DNA of 51,232 bases, from assembly GCA_938042245.1 (NCBI GenBank), contig CALIRO010000058.1, positions 1 to 51,232 of the forward strand. The letters are read 5' to 3'. The notes below the pieces were generated by a model that made no database searches, had not been told where the DNA came from, and worked only from the letters and a program-made list of their open reading frames with translations. Position 1 is the stretch's first letter. Each line of letters starts with the position of its first letter. The position numbers and the translations under genes were made by a program. Source of the DNA: an uncultured Thermoguttaceae bacterium (GTDB lineage: Bacteria > Planctomycetota > Planctomycetia > Pirellulales > Thermoguttaceae). Below are positions 33,337 to 41,981 of the stretch, in pieces.

Positions 33337-33818
33337 CGCTGCCTCCCCATGCAAAAAACCTGTACCATTTCAGCCGTTAATATAACCTCTCCGTGCTCCG
33401 AAAGCAGCAGTCCAGTTTTTCCGATGGATTGTTGCTCTCTGGGCTGCCGCTCGGGCGGGAATCCCCCTCGGGGGCATTCGCCCTCAAAAACGGGAACCTA
33501 CTTCACTCGGCTGAAATGTTCCAAAAACGCGAATCTTAAAAGCCTTCCACCAATCCGAATTATTAATCCTTCCTTTGCGATCTTCGTGTGCTTTGGGTGA
33601 AGCCTCTGTCCAAACGCCTTCGAAGGGCAAACTTTTCTGAGAGCCTCTTTTTATTCTACCGGAACCTTCTTTCCGGTAAAACCATAGCTTTTTCCTCCGG
33701 AGTTCCCAAACCAGGCGTGAGAAGCCCCTCATTTTGAAGGATAATTCCCCCTCTGGTGAGGGGAAGAGCGGTACCGGATCTTAATCCGCCAAATAGCCTG
33801 AGAGAAAAGGCTCGGCTG
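33337..33818. other. Intergenic region with an inverted repeat
   Basis: 482 bp. Bears ACCATTTCAGCCG (33364-33376) and its near-inverse CGGCTGAAATGTT (33508-33520), enclosing about 130 bp. The second belongs to the dispersed repeat found at 30093. No gene seen. Confidence 0.5.
33493..33522 (-). repeat. Dispersed repeat, copy 2, with GGAAC/GTTCC ends
   Basis: The reverse complement reads GGAACATTTCAGCCGAGTGA and AGTAGGTTCC. It matches 30091-30119 and has its own short inverted ends GGAAC/GTTCC. A partial third match (GTACCATTTCAGCCG) lies at 33362-33376. Confidence 0.6.
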
Positions 33819-34346
33819 TCAAGCAGTTTCTTGTCGGAGCAGTTGGCGAAGGGCCTCCAACGATTGAGGAATAACATTGACGGAGGCCAGCACCGGCATG
33901 AAGTTGGTATCCCCCTGCCAGCGTGGCACTACATGCCAATGCAGATGGCCCGGCAGCCCTGCGCCGGCAACCCGGCCCAAATTAAATCCGATATTGAAGC
34001 CATGCGGCTGAAGGGTCTGTTCCAGCCGGTGGATCATCCGGATGAGCAACTGGAGCAGATCCATTTGTTCGTCGGGTCGGAGTTGTTCCAGGCGTTCACA
34101 ATGCCGACGGGGTGCCACCAACAGATGCCCGTTAGTATAGGGGTATCGATTCAGCAGGCAAATCGACAACTCGGTTTGGGCCACCACGTAGCGAAGCGGC
34201 TCTTCCGGATCGGCCACGGCCTGACAGAGAAAGCACTCTGGATCCGCCCCAGGAAGGAAGGTCCCTTTCGAAGCGGGGCGATTCTGTGTGTCTTCCCCTC
34301 GGATGTAGGCCAATCGCCAAGGGGCCCAAATCTGTTCGTTTGCCAC
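33819..34346 (-). CDS. HIT-family hydrolase/phosphorylase (Ap4A type)
   Basis: 175 residues. The histidine triad is HLHWHVV (134-140; His 134, 136, 138), preceded by FNLGRVAGAGLPGH and NRYPYTNGHLLVAPRRH. This pattern is that of the branch of HIT proteins annotated as Ap4A hydrolase or ADP-glucose-like phosphorylase, with ECFLC (38-42) matching the zinc-binding Cys of relatives, C-x2-C reduced to CFLC. It degrades dinucleoside polyphosphates or adenylates in the cytoplasm. Starts with GTG; AGGAGAC lies eight bases upstream. Confidence 0.9.
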   Translation of the reverse strand: MANEQIWAPWRLAYIRGEDTQNRPASKGTFLPGADPECFLCQAVADPEEPLRYVVAQTELSICLLNRYPYTNGHLLVAPRRHCERLEQLRPDEQMDLLQLLIRMIHRLEQTLQPHGFNIGFNLGRVAGAGLPGHLHWHVVPRWQGDTNFMPVLASVNVIPQSLEALRQLLRQETA

Positions 34347-34800
34347 CCCGCTAGTCTCCTAAAAATCAAGCTAGGTGGTTTGGAAAGATTTGGAAAAATG
34401 GAGAATCTAGACAAAATTTTGACTCTCAGCCCAACCCCACCATGCTCCCCCTAACCTATCTTTCCCCATTTTGAAGGAAAATCCTCTTGCTGGTCAATAG
34501 CCTTTTATATTCAATGTTGTCAATACTTAAGAGTTGTTTTAAATCCCTCAGAAGACTTGTGCCCATTCCCCCTGGTCTCCTCCCCGCTGGCAAAGTACAA
34601 TGAGGCAACTCTCAATTCGGCGGTGGGAGAGGTGAGCCTTCTCGGCTTGGGAGATGCCAGCCAGGCCTGTTGGTTTGGAGAGTTTTTCTTTGGCGGAAGA
34701 CCCAGGCCGGAGCCGCTCCGATAATACCCATCTCTCTTTATGGAGTGCCTATAAAACCCGGACAAAGACTCCCAACGGGGGGTTTCTGAGGGCCAAACGG
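34347..34800. other. Divergent intergenic region before scpA
   Basis: 454 bp between the HIT gene and scpA. The frame of scpA is open back to 34654 but the added 49 residues do not look like ScpA. A promoter candidate is listed next. Nothing else found. Confidence 0.5.
34517..34545 (+). promoter_or_regulatory. Promoter candidate for scpA
   Basis: TTGTCA (34517-34522) and TAAATC (34540-34545) are separated by 17 bp. The leader to the ATG at 34801 would be about 250 nt. Confidence 0.4.
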
Positions 34801-35568
34801 ATGGATTTCCGAGTGGATTTAAATGTATTTCAGGGGCCTTTGGACCTACTGCTATTTTTGGTCCGGCGCCATGAATTGGAGATTACCGAAGTCTGCCTGG
34901 CCCAGATCACCGAGCAGTTTTTGGAATATCTTTCTGTTTTAGAGCAGATCGACATGGATCTGGTGGGGGAATTTGTCGAGGTGGCGGCCTTACTGATCGA
35001 GATGAAATCGCAGCAAATCTTGCCGCATCCCGAAGAAGTTCCCCAGGAGTCAGAAGAAGCTCGGCGGGAATTGGTCCAACGGTTGTTAGAGTACAAAAAG
35101 TATCGAGATGCGGCTAGTTTGCTGGAGGAGCGTGCACGGCAATGGCAGCAACGGTTTCCCCGACTTAGCCGAGATCCGGATGCCCCCCATCCCGAGCCTT
35201 CCGAATTGCCTGTGCATGAAGTGGAGCTATGGGACCTGGTTAGCGCTTTTGGCCGGATCCTTCGGGAAAGCCAAGCCAATCAGCCTTCCAGCATTGTGTA
35301 TGACGATACCCCGATTCAGGTATATATGGCTCGGATCATGGAGCGGCTATTAGCTTGTGGGCATCTGGCCTTTAACGATCTGTTTGAGCCGGGAATGCAT
35401 AAATCCACCCTGATTAGTATTTTTTTGGCCGTCTTGGAATTAGTTCGGCACAAGCAGGTGATTTTAGAACAGAATCAGCTTTTTGGCGAGATTTGGCTGT
35501 TGCCGCCCCCAGAAGGCTCTATAACGGCGGCATTGCCCCAGGTAACTGTTGACGAAACCACACGATGA
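34801..35568 (+). CDS. scpA: Segregation and condensation protein ScpA
   Basis: 255 residues, the usual length. Kleisin subunit that bridges SMC heads and ScpB in chromosome condensation. N-terminal FQGPLDLLLFLVRRHELEI (about 10-28), EQIDMDLVGEFVEVAALLIE MKS and the ending FNDLF...KSTLISIFLAVLELVR HKQV are the family landmarks. The ATG is chosen because the kleisin begins at VDLNVFQGPLDLL. The next gene overlaps by four bases (ATGA). No scpB is within the window. Confidence 0.95.
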   Translation: MDFRVDLNVFQGPLDLLLFLVRRHELEITEVCLAQITEQFLEYLSVLEQIDMDLVGEFVEVAALLIEMKSQQILPHPEEVPQESEEARRELVQRLLEYKKYRDAASLLEERARQWQQRFPRLSRDPDAPHPEPSELPVHEVELWDLVSAFGRILRESQANQPSSIVYDDTPIQVYMARIMERLLACGHLAFNDLFEPGMHKSTLISIFLAVLELVRHKQVILEQNQLFGEIWLLPPPEGSITAALPQVTVDETTR

Positions 35569-36404
35569 TTGACAACGTTGCAGTCCGCGCTCTGGTGCAT
35601 AAAGGGCTTACCATCGAGGGGTATTCCCGGGCAGCGGTGCAAACCTATTGGCGGATTCCGGAAATGAAGCTGGGCTTCGATTTCGGCGCCCAGCCATGGG
35701 CCTTCATGGGCACGCCGACCTGGTTTCTGTCGCACACCCATTTGGACCATCTGGCTGCTTTGCCGGTGTATGTCTCCCGCCGGCGGATGATGAAAATGGA
35801 ACCGCCGAGCATCTATCTTCCCGAATATGCCCTGCCTCTGGTGGAACGGATTCTGCGTCTGTACAGTCGGTTGGATCGGGGACGCTTGCCATGTCAGTTA
35901 GTGCCCATTCAGCCTGGCCAGGAGGTGGAACTTTCGCGGGAATTGGTCGTTACCGTCGGCGCCACCCAGCATACGGTGCCTTCGTTGGGCTTTGTGGTCT
36001 GGGAGCGTCGAAAAAAACTGAAGCCGGAATTTTTCGGCCTGCCGGGCGAAAGGATCCGGGATCTCCGGCTTGCCGGGGTGGAAGTTACCAGCGAAATCCG
36101 CCTTCCCCGGGTGGCTTATCTGGGCGATAGTTCACCAGAAGGCTTGGACGCCAACCCTGCAATGTTCGATGCCGAAATCCTCATCCTGGAAGTTACCTTC
36201 GTAGCCCCTCGGCATCGGAAGGACAAAATCCATAAGTTTGGCCACATGCATCTGGACGATCTGATCGAGCGGCGTGATCGGTTTCGCAACGAACTGATCA
36301 TTGCCAGTCATTTCAGCACTCGGTATCATGAAAATCAAATCCGCCGTTATGTAGAAAAAGCGGTTCCGGATATGTTCGACGGCCGGTTATATCTGTGGCT
36401 GTGA
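35565..36404 (+). CDS. Metallo-beta-lactamase fold hydrolase (RNase Z-like)
   Basis: 279 residues. Zinc-site motifs are SHTHLDHL (56-63), GATQHTVPS (132-140; His 136), LGDSS and ASHFSTRY (terminal His), the RNase Z/ElaC-like arrangement. Lengths and motifs fit a compact member; the tRNA exosite arm is not evident, so RNase Z activity is unsure. The gene start overlaps the scpA stop as ATGA, so they are translationally coupled. Relatives in planctomycetes are only known as MBL-fold hydrolases. Confidence 0.88.
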   Translation: MIDNVAVRALVHKGLTIEGYSRAAVQTYWRIPEMKLGFDFGAQPWAFMGTPTWFLSHTHLDHLAALPVYVSRRRMMKMEPPSIYLPEYALPLVERILRLYSRLDRGRLPCQLVPIQPGQEVELSRELVVTVGATQHTVPSLGFVVWERRKKLKPEFFGLPGERIRDLRLAGVEVTSEIRLPRVAYLGDSSPEGLDANPAMFDAEILILEVTFVAPRHRKDKIHKFGHMHLDDLIERRDRFRNELIIASHFSTRYHENQIRRYVEKAVPDMFDGRLYLWL

Positions 36405-36443
36405 GGCTTCGAAGAGGTTTTCTATTCAAAAGGAGCTGCCATC

Positions 36444-37436
36444 ATGGGAACCAGCTTTCCGGGGAGGTTTTGGGTTGGGCGGCTGGTGTCCAGAGGTTGG
36501 GGATTGCTGGCTGTTGGATGTTGGCTGGGAAGCTTTTGGATTCCCTCGGCAATGGGGCAACTGAATCCGCTCATTACCATTGAGCGGGATGTGCCCTATG
36601 GAGCCGCCGGCCAGCGTCCATTGCTTTTGGACATTGTGCGGCCCAAACAGGAACCGAAAGAGCCGATGCCGGTGGTGGTCTTTATCCATGGGGGCGGATG
36701 GTCGGGCGGGAACAAACAACACGGCTTGCCGCTTTTAACTCCCCTGGCAGAGAAAGGATATTTTTGTGTCTCGGTTGGGTATCGGCTTTCTGGGGAAGCA
36801 GCCTGGCCAGCGCAGATTCACGATTGCAAAGCAGCGATCCGCTGGCTGCGGGCCAACGCCAAAAAATACCACATCAATCCAGACAAAATCGGCGTCTGGG
36901 GAACTTCGGCCGGTGGGCACCTTGCCCTTTTAGTCGGCCTGAGTGCCGACCAAAAGGAGCTGGAAGGGCAGAGCGGCTCGCCCGGCCACAGCAGCCGTGT
37001 CGCCTGCGTAGTCAATTGGTTCGGACCCACCGAATTGCTGGCTGCCTGGAAAGACCCTACCCTGCCGCCTATGGTCAAAAACGTATTGGATAAACTGGTG
37101 GGCACTCAGGCGGAACAAAAGCACCATCTCCTCAAAGCTGCCTCCCCGCTCAGCTATGTCTCCCAAGACGATCCCCCCGTGTTGACGATGCACGGGACCA
37201 AAGATCCTATTGTACCATTTAGTCAAGCGACCATGCTTGACGAAGCCATGAAAAAAGTCGGCGCTTTGTCCTATTTAGTTCCGGTGGAAAATGCCGGCCA
37301 TGGTTTCGGCAGCCCAGAAATCTTTAAGCGGGTCCATGCCTTCTTCGACAAATACCTCCGAGACCAACCGATAGAAATCCCCCAAGAGCCGATCCGCCTG
37401 CTCGAAAAACCAGAAAAAACCCAACCCAAAAACTAA
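36444..37436 (+). CDS. Secreted alpha/beta hydrolase (esterase/lipase type)
   Basis: 330 residues. An N-terminal signal (about 15-38, ending PSAMGQ) directs export. The oxyanion motif HGGGW is at 82-86. The nucleophile is Ser155 in GTSAGG, the acid is Asp254 in GTKDPIVP and the base is His286 in NAGHGF, giving a complete triad. The closest architectures are the carboxylesterase/acetyl-xylan-esterase-like BD-FAE group often used in planctomycete polymer breakdown. Substrate is not predictable. AAGGAG lies eight bases before the ATG, 40 bp after the MBL gene, so co-transcription is likely. Confidence 0.9.
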   Translation: MGTSFPGRFWVGRLVSRGWGLLAVGCWLGSFWIPSAMGQLNPLITIERDVPYGAAGQRPLLLDIVRPKQEPKEPMPVVVFIHGGGWSGGNKQHGLPLLTPLAEKGYFCVSVGYRLSGEAAWPAQIHDCKAAIRWLRANAKKYHINPDKIGVWGTSAGGHLALLVGLSADQKELEGQSGSPGHSSRVACVVNWFGPTELLAAWKDPTLPPMVKNVLDKLVGTQAEQKHHLLKAASPLSYVSQDDPPVLTMHGTKDPIVPFSQATMLDEAMKKVGALSYLVPVENAGHGFGSPEIFKRVHAFFDKYLRDQPIEIPQEPIRLLEKPEKTQPKN

Positions 37437-37636
37437 CACCCCGCCTAAGCCCCTACCTCTCCCCCGCAGAGCGTTTTGGGAGTTCTGCGGACCTTTGACG
37501 CCAAGGGGGCTTGCCGGTCAGAGATTCTTGCTGCTCTGCCAACGAAAACATTTGACTCTTACGAGAAATCTTCTCTTGTTTTGGAGAGTTTTCCTATCTT
37601 GGTAATTTTTTTCCAGTTGCAAGATGGGGCTGCATC

Positions 37637-39325
37637 ATGGTGCGTGTAACGGATTTACCGGAATGGCAAGCCTTGCAGGCCCACTACCAACAGATTGCAC
37701 CGTTGCACTTACGGGATCTGTTTTGTAAGGACCCGAACCGGGCCGAACGCTTCCATCTGGAGGCAGCCGGCTGGTTTTTGGACTATTCCAAAAACCGGAT
37801 TACCCAGCAGACGATGGACTTTTTGGTGCGGTTGGCCAAGGCATGTGGGGTGGAGGAGGCAAGGAGGCAAATGTTTTCTGGCGAAAAGATTAACCGTACT
37901 GAAAATCGCCCCGCCCTGCACGTGGCTTTGCGAAACCGCTCCAGTCAGCCCATCTGGGTCGATGGCCAAAACGTCATGCCCCAAGTCCAGCAGGTGCTTC
38001 ACCAAATGGCTCAGTTTGCCGAAAAAATCCGGTCCGGCCAATGGCTCGGCGCCACCGGCCTGCCCATCCGAAATATCATCAATCTGGGCATTGGCGGCTC
38101 CGATCTAGGACCGGCCATGGCCTATGAAGCCCTCAAACCCTACAGGCACCCCAAGATCCAAGTCCGCTTTGTCTCCAATATTGACGGTGGTCATTTAGCC
38201 AGTGCTTTGGAAGACCTAGAACCGGCCCAAACGTTGTTCATCGTGGTGAGCAAGACTTTTACTACGTTGGAAACGATAGCCAACGCCACTACGGCTCGCC
38301 GATGGTTGCTGGCCCGCTTAGGCGGCCCCGAGTTGGCCGATCGACCTCAGTGTCCCGAAGCCCGGCAAATTGTAGCTCGCCATTTTGTGGCTGTCTCCAC
38401 CCAGAGGGAGGCGGTGGCGCAGTTTGGTATCGACGCCCAACAGAACATGTTTGGTTTTTGGGACTGGGTGGGCGGTCGATACAGTTTGCCTTCGGCGGTG
38501 GGGCTGTCGCTCATGGTAGCCATTGGGTCAGATCAGTTTTTCCAAATGCTGGAGGGCTACCATGCGATGGACCAACATTTTTACACCTCTCCCCTCCATC
38601 AAAATATGCCCGTCATCCTGGCCCTGCTGGGCATCTGGTACCGTAACTTCTTCCACGCTCCCACCTATGCCGTCATCCCCTATGAGCAAGGCTTATGCCG
38701 GTTTGTCGCCTACCTGCAACAACTGGATATGGAATCCAATGGGAAAGCGGCCACTCAGGAGGGGACCCCGGCAGCATGGCCCACCGGCCCCATCCTCTGG
38801 GGCGATGTCGGTACCAACGCCCAACATGCCTTCTTCCAATTGCTCCATCAGGGAACCCACTTGGTCCCCTGCGATTTTATCGGGTTTGCCCGGCCTACCT
38901 GGTCCGCAGTTCGGCAAGATTATCATCAGTGGTTTGCCGACCATCACGATCGACTTATCGCCAACCTGTTGGCCCAAACCGAAGCGCTGGCCTTCGGCAA
39001 ACCAGCGGACCAGGTCCGGACGGAAGGAGTCCCAGACTGGCTGGTACCCCATCACTCCTTCCCAGGCAATCGGCCGACTAACACCCTGTTGGCCGAACGG
39101 CTTACCCCCTACAGCCTCGGCAGCCTCATCGCCCTGTATGAGCACAAAATCTTTGTCCAAGGCGTTATCTGGCAGATCAATAGCTTTGATCAACCGGGGG
39201 TGGAATTAGGTAAACAATTAGCCAGTAAAATCCTCCCTGAACTCATCTCCCCCCAGCAACCCCCCTTGGGCCACGATAGCTCCACCAACCAATTGATCCG
39301 CTGGTATCGCCAGCACCGGGCTTGA
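37637..39325 (+). CDS. pgi: Glucose-6-phosphate isomerase
   Basis: 562 residues, near the length of the long bacterial form. Interconverts glucose-6-phosphate and fructose-6-phosphate in glycolysis. Signatures are [18 protein letters not shown] (about 154-171), [14 protein letters not shown] (phosphosugar binding), [15 protein letters not shown] (PGI signature 1) and [16 protein letters not shown] (PGI signature 2). Active-site Glu and His of the family lie in the expected blocks. The start is the first ATG after a 200-bp space, without a strong ribosome site. It is independent of the esterase gene, from which a 7-bp hairpin (CCGCAGA/TCTGCGG) separates it. Confidence 0.95.
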   Translation: MVRVTDLPEWQALQAHYQQIAPLHLRDLFCKDPNRAERFHLEAAGWFLDYSKNRITQQTMDFLVRLAKACGVEEARRQMFSGEKINRTENRPALHVALRNRSSQPIWVDGQNVMPQVQQVLHQMAQFAEKIRSGQWLGATGLPIRNIINLGIGGSDLGPAMAYEALKPYRHPKIQVRFVSNIDGGHLASALEDLEPAQTLFIVVSKTFTTLETIANATTARRWLLARLGGPELADRPQCPEARQIVARHFVAVSTQREAVAQFGIDAQQNMFGFWDWVGGRYSLPSAVGLSLMVAIGSDQFFQMLEGYHAMDQHFYTSPLHQNMPVILALLGIWYRNFFHAPTYAVIPYEQGLCRFVAYLQQLDMESNGKAATQEGTPAAWPTGPILWGDVGTNAQHAFFQLLHQGTHLVPCDFIGFARPTWSAVRQDYHQWFADHHDRLIANLLAQTEALAFGKPADQVRTEGVPDWLVPHHSFPGNRPTNTLLAERLTPYSLGSLIALYEHKIFVQGVIWQINSFDQPGVELGKQLASKILPELISPQQPPLGHDSSTNQLIRWYRQHRA

Positions 39326-39714
39326 TCAGAAGCCCGTTGGCCAAACCGAAGCCTTCGATTTCCTGCCGCCTGTGCCCGTTGTAGCGCTGCCAGCGGCCTG
39401 CAACGCATATTGCCAATTCAAACCTTCCGATTTTCTTCCGACTCTTCCAGGCCGGCGCTGCCGGTGGGCATTTACCAGCCAAAACGAATTCCCATCCCCC
39501 ATTGCTTCAGGCTCTTCCAGCGCTTTGCCCGTGAAAATACTATTAAATAGTGGGATGATACCACCTAAAATTACTATTTCCCCCTTTAAACTTTTCTGGC
39601 CAGAAAAATCAGAAAAATTAGCCAACATATACTTGTCAACGTTACCTGGAGAAATTAGGCTAATTAGTTAAATGAGGTGATCCGGTAAGGCCTTTTCAAC
39701 CAAAGGAGACAGCC
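39326..39714. other. Intergenic region between pgi and the SHD1 protein
   Basis: 389 bp. AT-rich half (39535-39670) just before the SHD1 gene with a promoter candidate listed separately. No gene seen. Confidence 0.5.
39633..39661 (+). promoter_or_regulatory. Promoter candidate of the SHD1 gene
   Basis: TTGTCA (39633-39638) and TAGGCT (39656-39661) are 17 bp apart. Transcription would begin about 45 nt before the ATG at 39715, which has AAAGGAG upstream. Confidence 0.5.
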
Positions 39715-40941
39715 ATGAAACGGGTAGCTCTGTTGCTCTTGGGCCTGCTGGCCGGTCTGCTCTGGACCGATCTGGCCTGGGCAGGCAAATACTGCGACCA
39801 CGTCTGGAGTCGATTGGCTCTCCGCCGTTGTCGTCCGGTAACATCTGTCCGGTGGTGTCGGCCCCGGTTGCGGTGGTGGTGTGCGCCTCGGCTCTGCCAG
39901 CCGTGTGTGCCCCAGGTTTGTGCCCCGTGCCAAGTGCCGACTCCTCCGGCGCCGAAACCGGAAAAACCGGCGCCTGGTGCACCAGAAGCCCCCAAGCCGG
40001 TGCCTCCTTCTCCGGGCGATGTGGCTCCTCCGCCCAAGCCTGTGGAACCAGCTCCCCCAGCTCCAAAACCGGAAGAAAAACCGGTACCTCCGCCTCCGGC
40101 TCCTAAACCGGAGGAAAAACCGGCCCCAAAGGCAGAGGAAAAGCCCACTCTTCCACCGCCTCCCGTAGCGCCAAAACCGGAGGAAAAACCCACTCCGGCG
40201 CCGAAGGTGGAGGAAAAACCGGTGCCACCAGCTCCCCCAGCTCCAAAACCGGAAGAAAAACCGGTACCTCCGCCTCCGGTTCCTAAACCGGAGGAAAAAC
40301 CGGCCGAAAAGCCTAAGGTAACTTTGCCCGGTTTGCCAGAGGTGCCCGAAAAGCCCACGGAAAAACCTGCAGAGCAACCCAAACCAGAAGCTCCGGCCGA
40401 AAAACCTGTCGAAGTTCCGAAGCCGGAAATCCCGGCCGAAAAACCAGCTGAAAAACCGGCTGAAGCGCCCAAACCTGAAGCGCCCGCTGAAAAACCACCC
40501 GAAGCTCCCAAACCAGAAATGCCCACGGAAAAACCTGCAGAGCAACCTAAACCGGAAGCTCCGGCCGAAAAACCTGTCGAAGTTCCGAAGCCGGAAATCC
40601 CGGCCGAAAAACCAGCTGAAAAACCGGCTGAAGCGCCCAAACCTGAAGCGCCCGCTGAAAAGCCACCCGAAGCTCCCAAACCAGAAATGCCCCCGGAAAA
40701 ACCTGCAGAGCAACCCAAACCAGAAGCTCCGGCTGAAAAGTCCCAGGCGCAAAGGGAGTTTCGGCTTTGGAAGGATGCAACCGGCCAATATGAATTGCTA
40801 GGGGAGTTTGTTGGGTACCAGGATGGCCGGGTGCGGATCCGGTCGGCCGATGGTCGGTATTACCGGATTGTGTTCGAGCGGCTGAGCCGACTCGATCAAC
40901 TATTCGTCCAGTCCCAGCTTGCCGAATTGGCTGTTCGCTAA
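39715..40941 (+). CDS. Secreted proline-rich repeat protein with a C-terminal SHD1 domain
   Basis: 408 residues. A clear signal peptide (MKRVALLLLGLLAGLL...AWAG, 1-23) is followed by a Cys/Arg/Trp-rich block (30-75; CRPR, CQPC, CAPC), then about 270 residues of P-x-K-P, P-A-E-K-P and A-P-K-P repeats, and finally a 60-residue SHD1 domain (REFRLWKDATGQYELLGEFV GYQDG...RIVFERLSRLDQLFV). SHD1 domains in planctomycetes bind proline-rich or NPF ligands or sit in extracytoplasmic proteins of unknown role. Extended Pro-Lys-Glu repeats suggest a rigid wall-spanning spacer like TonB, which is inference. A strong terminator follows. The reverse strand carries a long false frame due to the repeats. Confidence 0.85.
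   Translation: MKRVALLLLGLLAGLLWTDLAWAGKYCDHVWSRLALRRCRPVTSVRWCRPRLRWWCAPRLCQPCVPQVCAPCQVPTPPAPKPEKPAPGAPEAPKPVPPSPGDVAPPPKPVEPAPPAPKPEEKPVPPPPAPKPEEKPAPKAEEKPTLPPPPVAPKPEEKPTPAPKVEEKPVPPAPPAPKPEEKPVPPPPVPKPEEKPAEKPKVTLPGLPEVPEKPTEKPAEQPKPEAPAEKPVEVPKPEIPAEKPAEKPAEAPKPEAPAEKPPEAPKPEMPTEKPAEQPKPEAPAEKPVEVPKPEIPAEKPAEKPAEAPKPEAPAEKPPEAPKPEMPPEKPAEQPKPEAPAEKSQAQREFRLWKDATGQYELLGEFVGYQDGRVRIRSADGRYYRIVFERLSRLDQLFVQSQLAELAVR
40051..40740 (+). repeat. Tandem repeats in the proline-rich gene (180-bp and 168-bp units)
   Basis: The block starting GCTCCCCCAGCTCCAAAACC occurs at 40051 and 40231, a 180-bp step. AAAAACCTGCAGAGCAACC recurs at 40361, 40529 and, with one base changed, 40697, an exact 168-bp (56-residue) step twice. 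Near-perfect identity points to recent amplification or contraction. Confidence 0.88.
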
Positions 40942-41006
40942 GCAGCCTTCCTCGAAGCCAAAACGCACTGGGGCTGTAATTGGTTAAGCCAGTGAACAAT
41001 TCCGCT

Positions 41007-41052
41007 AAAGCGACACAATGGACAAATGGAGGTCCAATGTGCCGCTTTTTTT
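41007..41052 (+). terminator. Rho-independent terminator of the SHD1 gene
   Basis: A 17-bp stem with two mismatches (AAAGCGACACAATGGAC at 41007-41023 and GTCCAATGTGCCGCTTT at 41032-41048) encloses an 8-nt loop and runs into seven T residues. Located about 65 bp after the stop. Confidence 0.9.
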
Positions 41053-41156
41053 GTGGCAATTTGATGCGGGACCGGCAATCGCTGGGAGGGTCTCTTTTCT
41101 TTTTTGGACTGATCAGGTATGTTTCCTGGATCATATAATCCGAAGGAGTAATAGGG

Positions 41157-41750
41157 ATGATCCGGTCGCCGGAATTGATGAATCGGGAGGATACGGCCCT
41201 TTTGGTAGTGGATGTGCAGGAGAAGCTGTTGCCGTGGATTCGGAACTGGCATTTGGTGGTTTGGAACATTCGGCGGTTGCTGGACGGGGCGAAACTGTTA
41301 GGCATGCCGACCGCAGGCACCGAACAATATCCTCAGGGACTGGGGCCGACGGTGCCGGAACTAGCAGAGCGACTCGGTCCGATGCCTTCCAAACTGACCT
41401 TTAGTGCGGCGGTGTGCGAAGAGATTTTTGCGGGACTGCGTGCTCAGAATCGGCATAAGATTTTGGTTACCGGCATCGAGACGCATGTGTGTGTGCAGCA
41501 GACGGTTTTGGACCTGTTGTCCGACGGCTGGCAGGTGTATGTGGCGGTGGATGCGGTGGGTTCCCGGTATGAGCTCGATTATCGGACGGCGCTGGAGCGG
41601 ATGCACTCGGCCGGGGCAACGCTGACCACCACGGAAGCTGCTTTGTTTGAATGGTGTCAGCAAGCCGGCACGGCGGAGTTCAAGCAAATCAGCCAATTGG
41701 CTAAAGAACCCCCTCCGGCCGAAAGCGGGCTTCGAAGCGATCGGCCATAG
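41157..41750 (+). CDS. Isochorismatase-family cysteine hydrolase
   Basis: 197 residues. The Asp-Lys-Cys triad is seen as Asp19 (LLVVDVQ), Lys79 (PSKLTFSA) and Cys112 (GIETHVCVQQT). This family includes nicotinamidases, N-carbamoylsarcosine amidases and YcaC-type hydrolases; it lacks the metal-binding triad of nicotinamidase (D-x-H-x-H), so a YcaC-like unknown activity is likely. AAGGAG lies about nine bases before the ATG; an alternative start at residue 8 exists. The M42 peptidase follows after 230 bp. Confidence 0.9.
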   Translation: MIRSPELMNREDTALLVVDVQEKLLPWIRNWHLVVWNIRRLLDGAKLLGMPTAGTEQYPQGLGPTVPELAERLGPMPSKLTFSAAVCEEIFAGLRAQNRHKILVTGIETHVCVQQTVLDLLSDGWQVYVAVDAVGSRYELDYRTALERMHSAGATLTTTEAALFEWCQQAGTAEFKQISQLAKEPPPAESGLRSDRP

Positions 41751-41981
41751 GCCCGCCCAATGAAACTGCCGGATTGCCTACGGAACCGAACCGCCTCCTG
41801 GCAAAGCAGTTCACGGTTCTTATCCCTGTGTAGGCTGGCTAGATAGGATTGGAATTTCTCCTTTTGCTGCAATACCAAACAACGATCCGGAACGGATAGA
41901 AAGGGAGAAGTTCTTTACTTAAAATGGAGTTGTTTTTGGCGTTGTTTTTCTGTGTGGAACCGATGGAGATGAGCAGGAGCG

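Noticed and set aside
40361..40740. 168-bp direct repeats considered as a mobile element or origin iterons
   Set aside because: They lie in frame inside a gene as whole multiples of codons and have no ends or target duplication.
39664..40788. Long minus-strand frame full of Phe, Arg and Gly opposite the proline-rich gene
   Set aside because: It is the antisense of the Pro-Lys-Glu repeats, whose codon pattern leaves several frames open; the plus frame has signal peptide, domain, promoter and terminator.
41134..41139. Perfect TATAAT before the isochorismatase-like gene
   Set aside because: It lies only four bases from the ribosome site, so a transcript starting from it would lose that site; no -35 box at the right distance.
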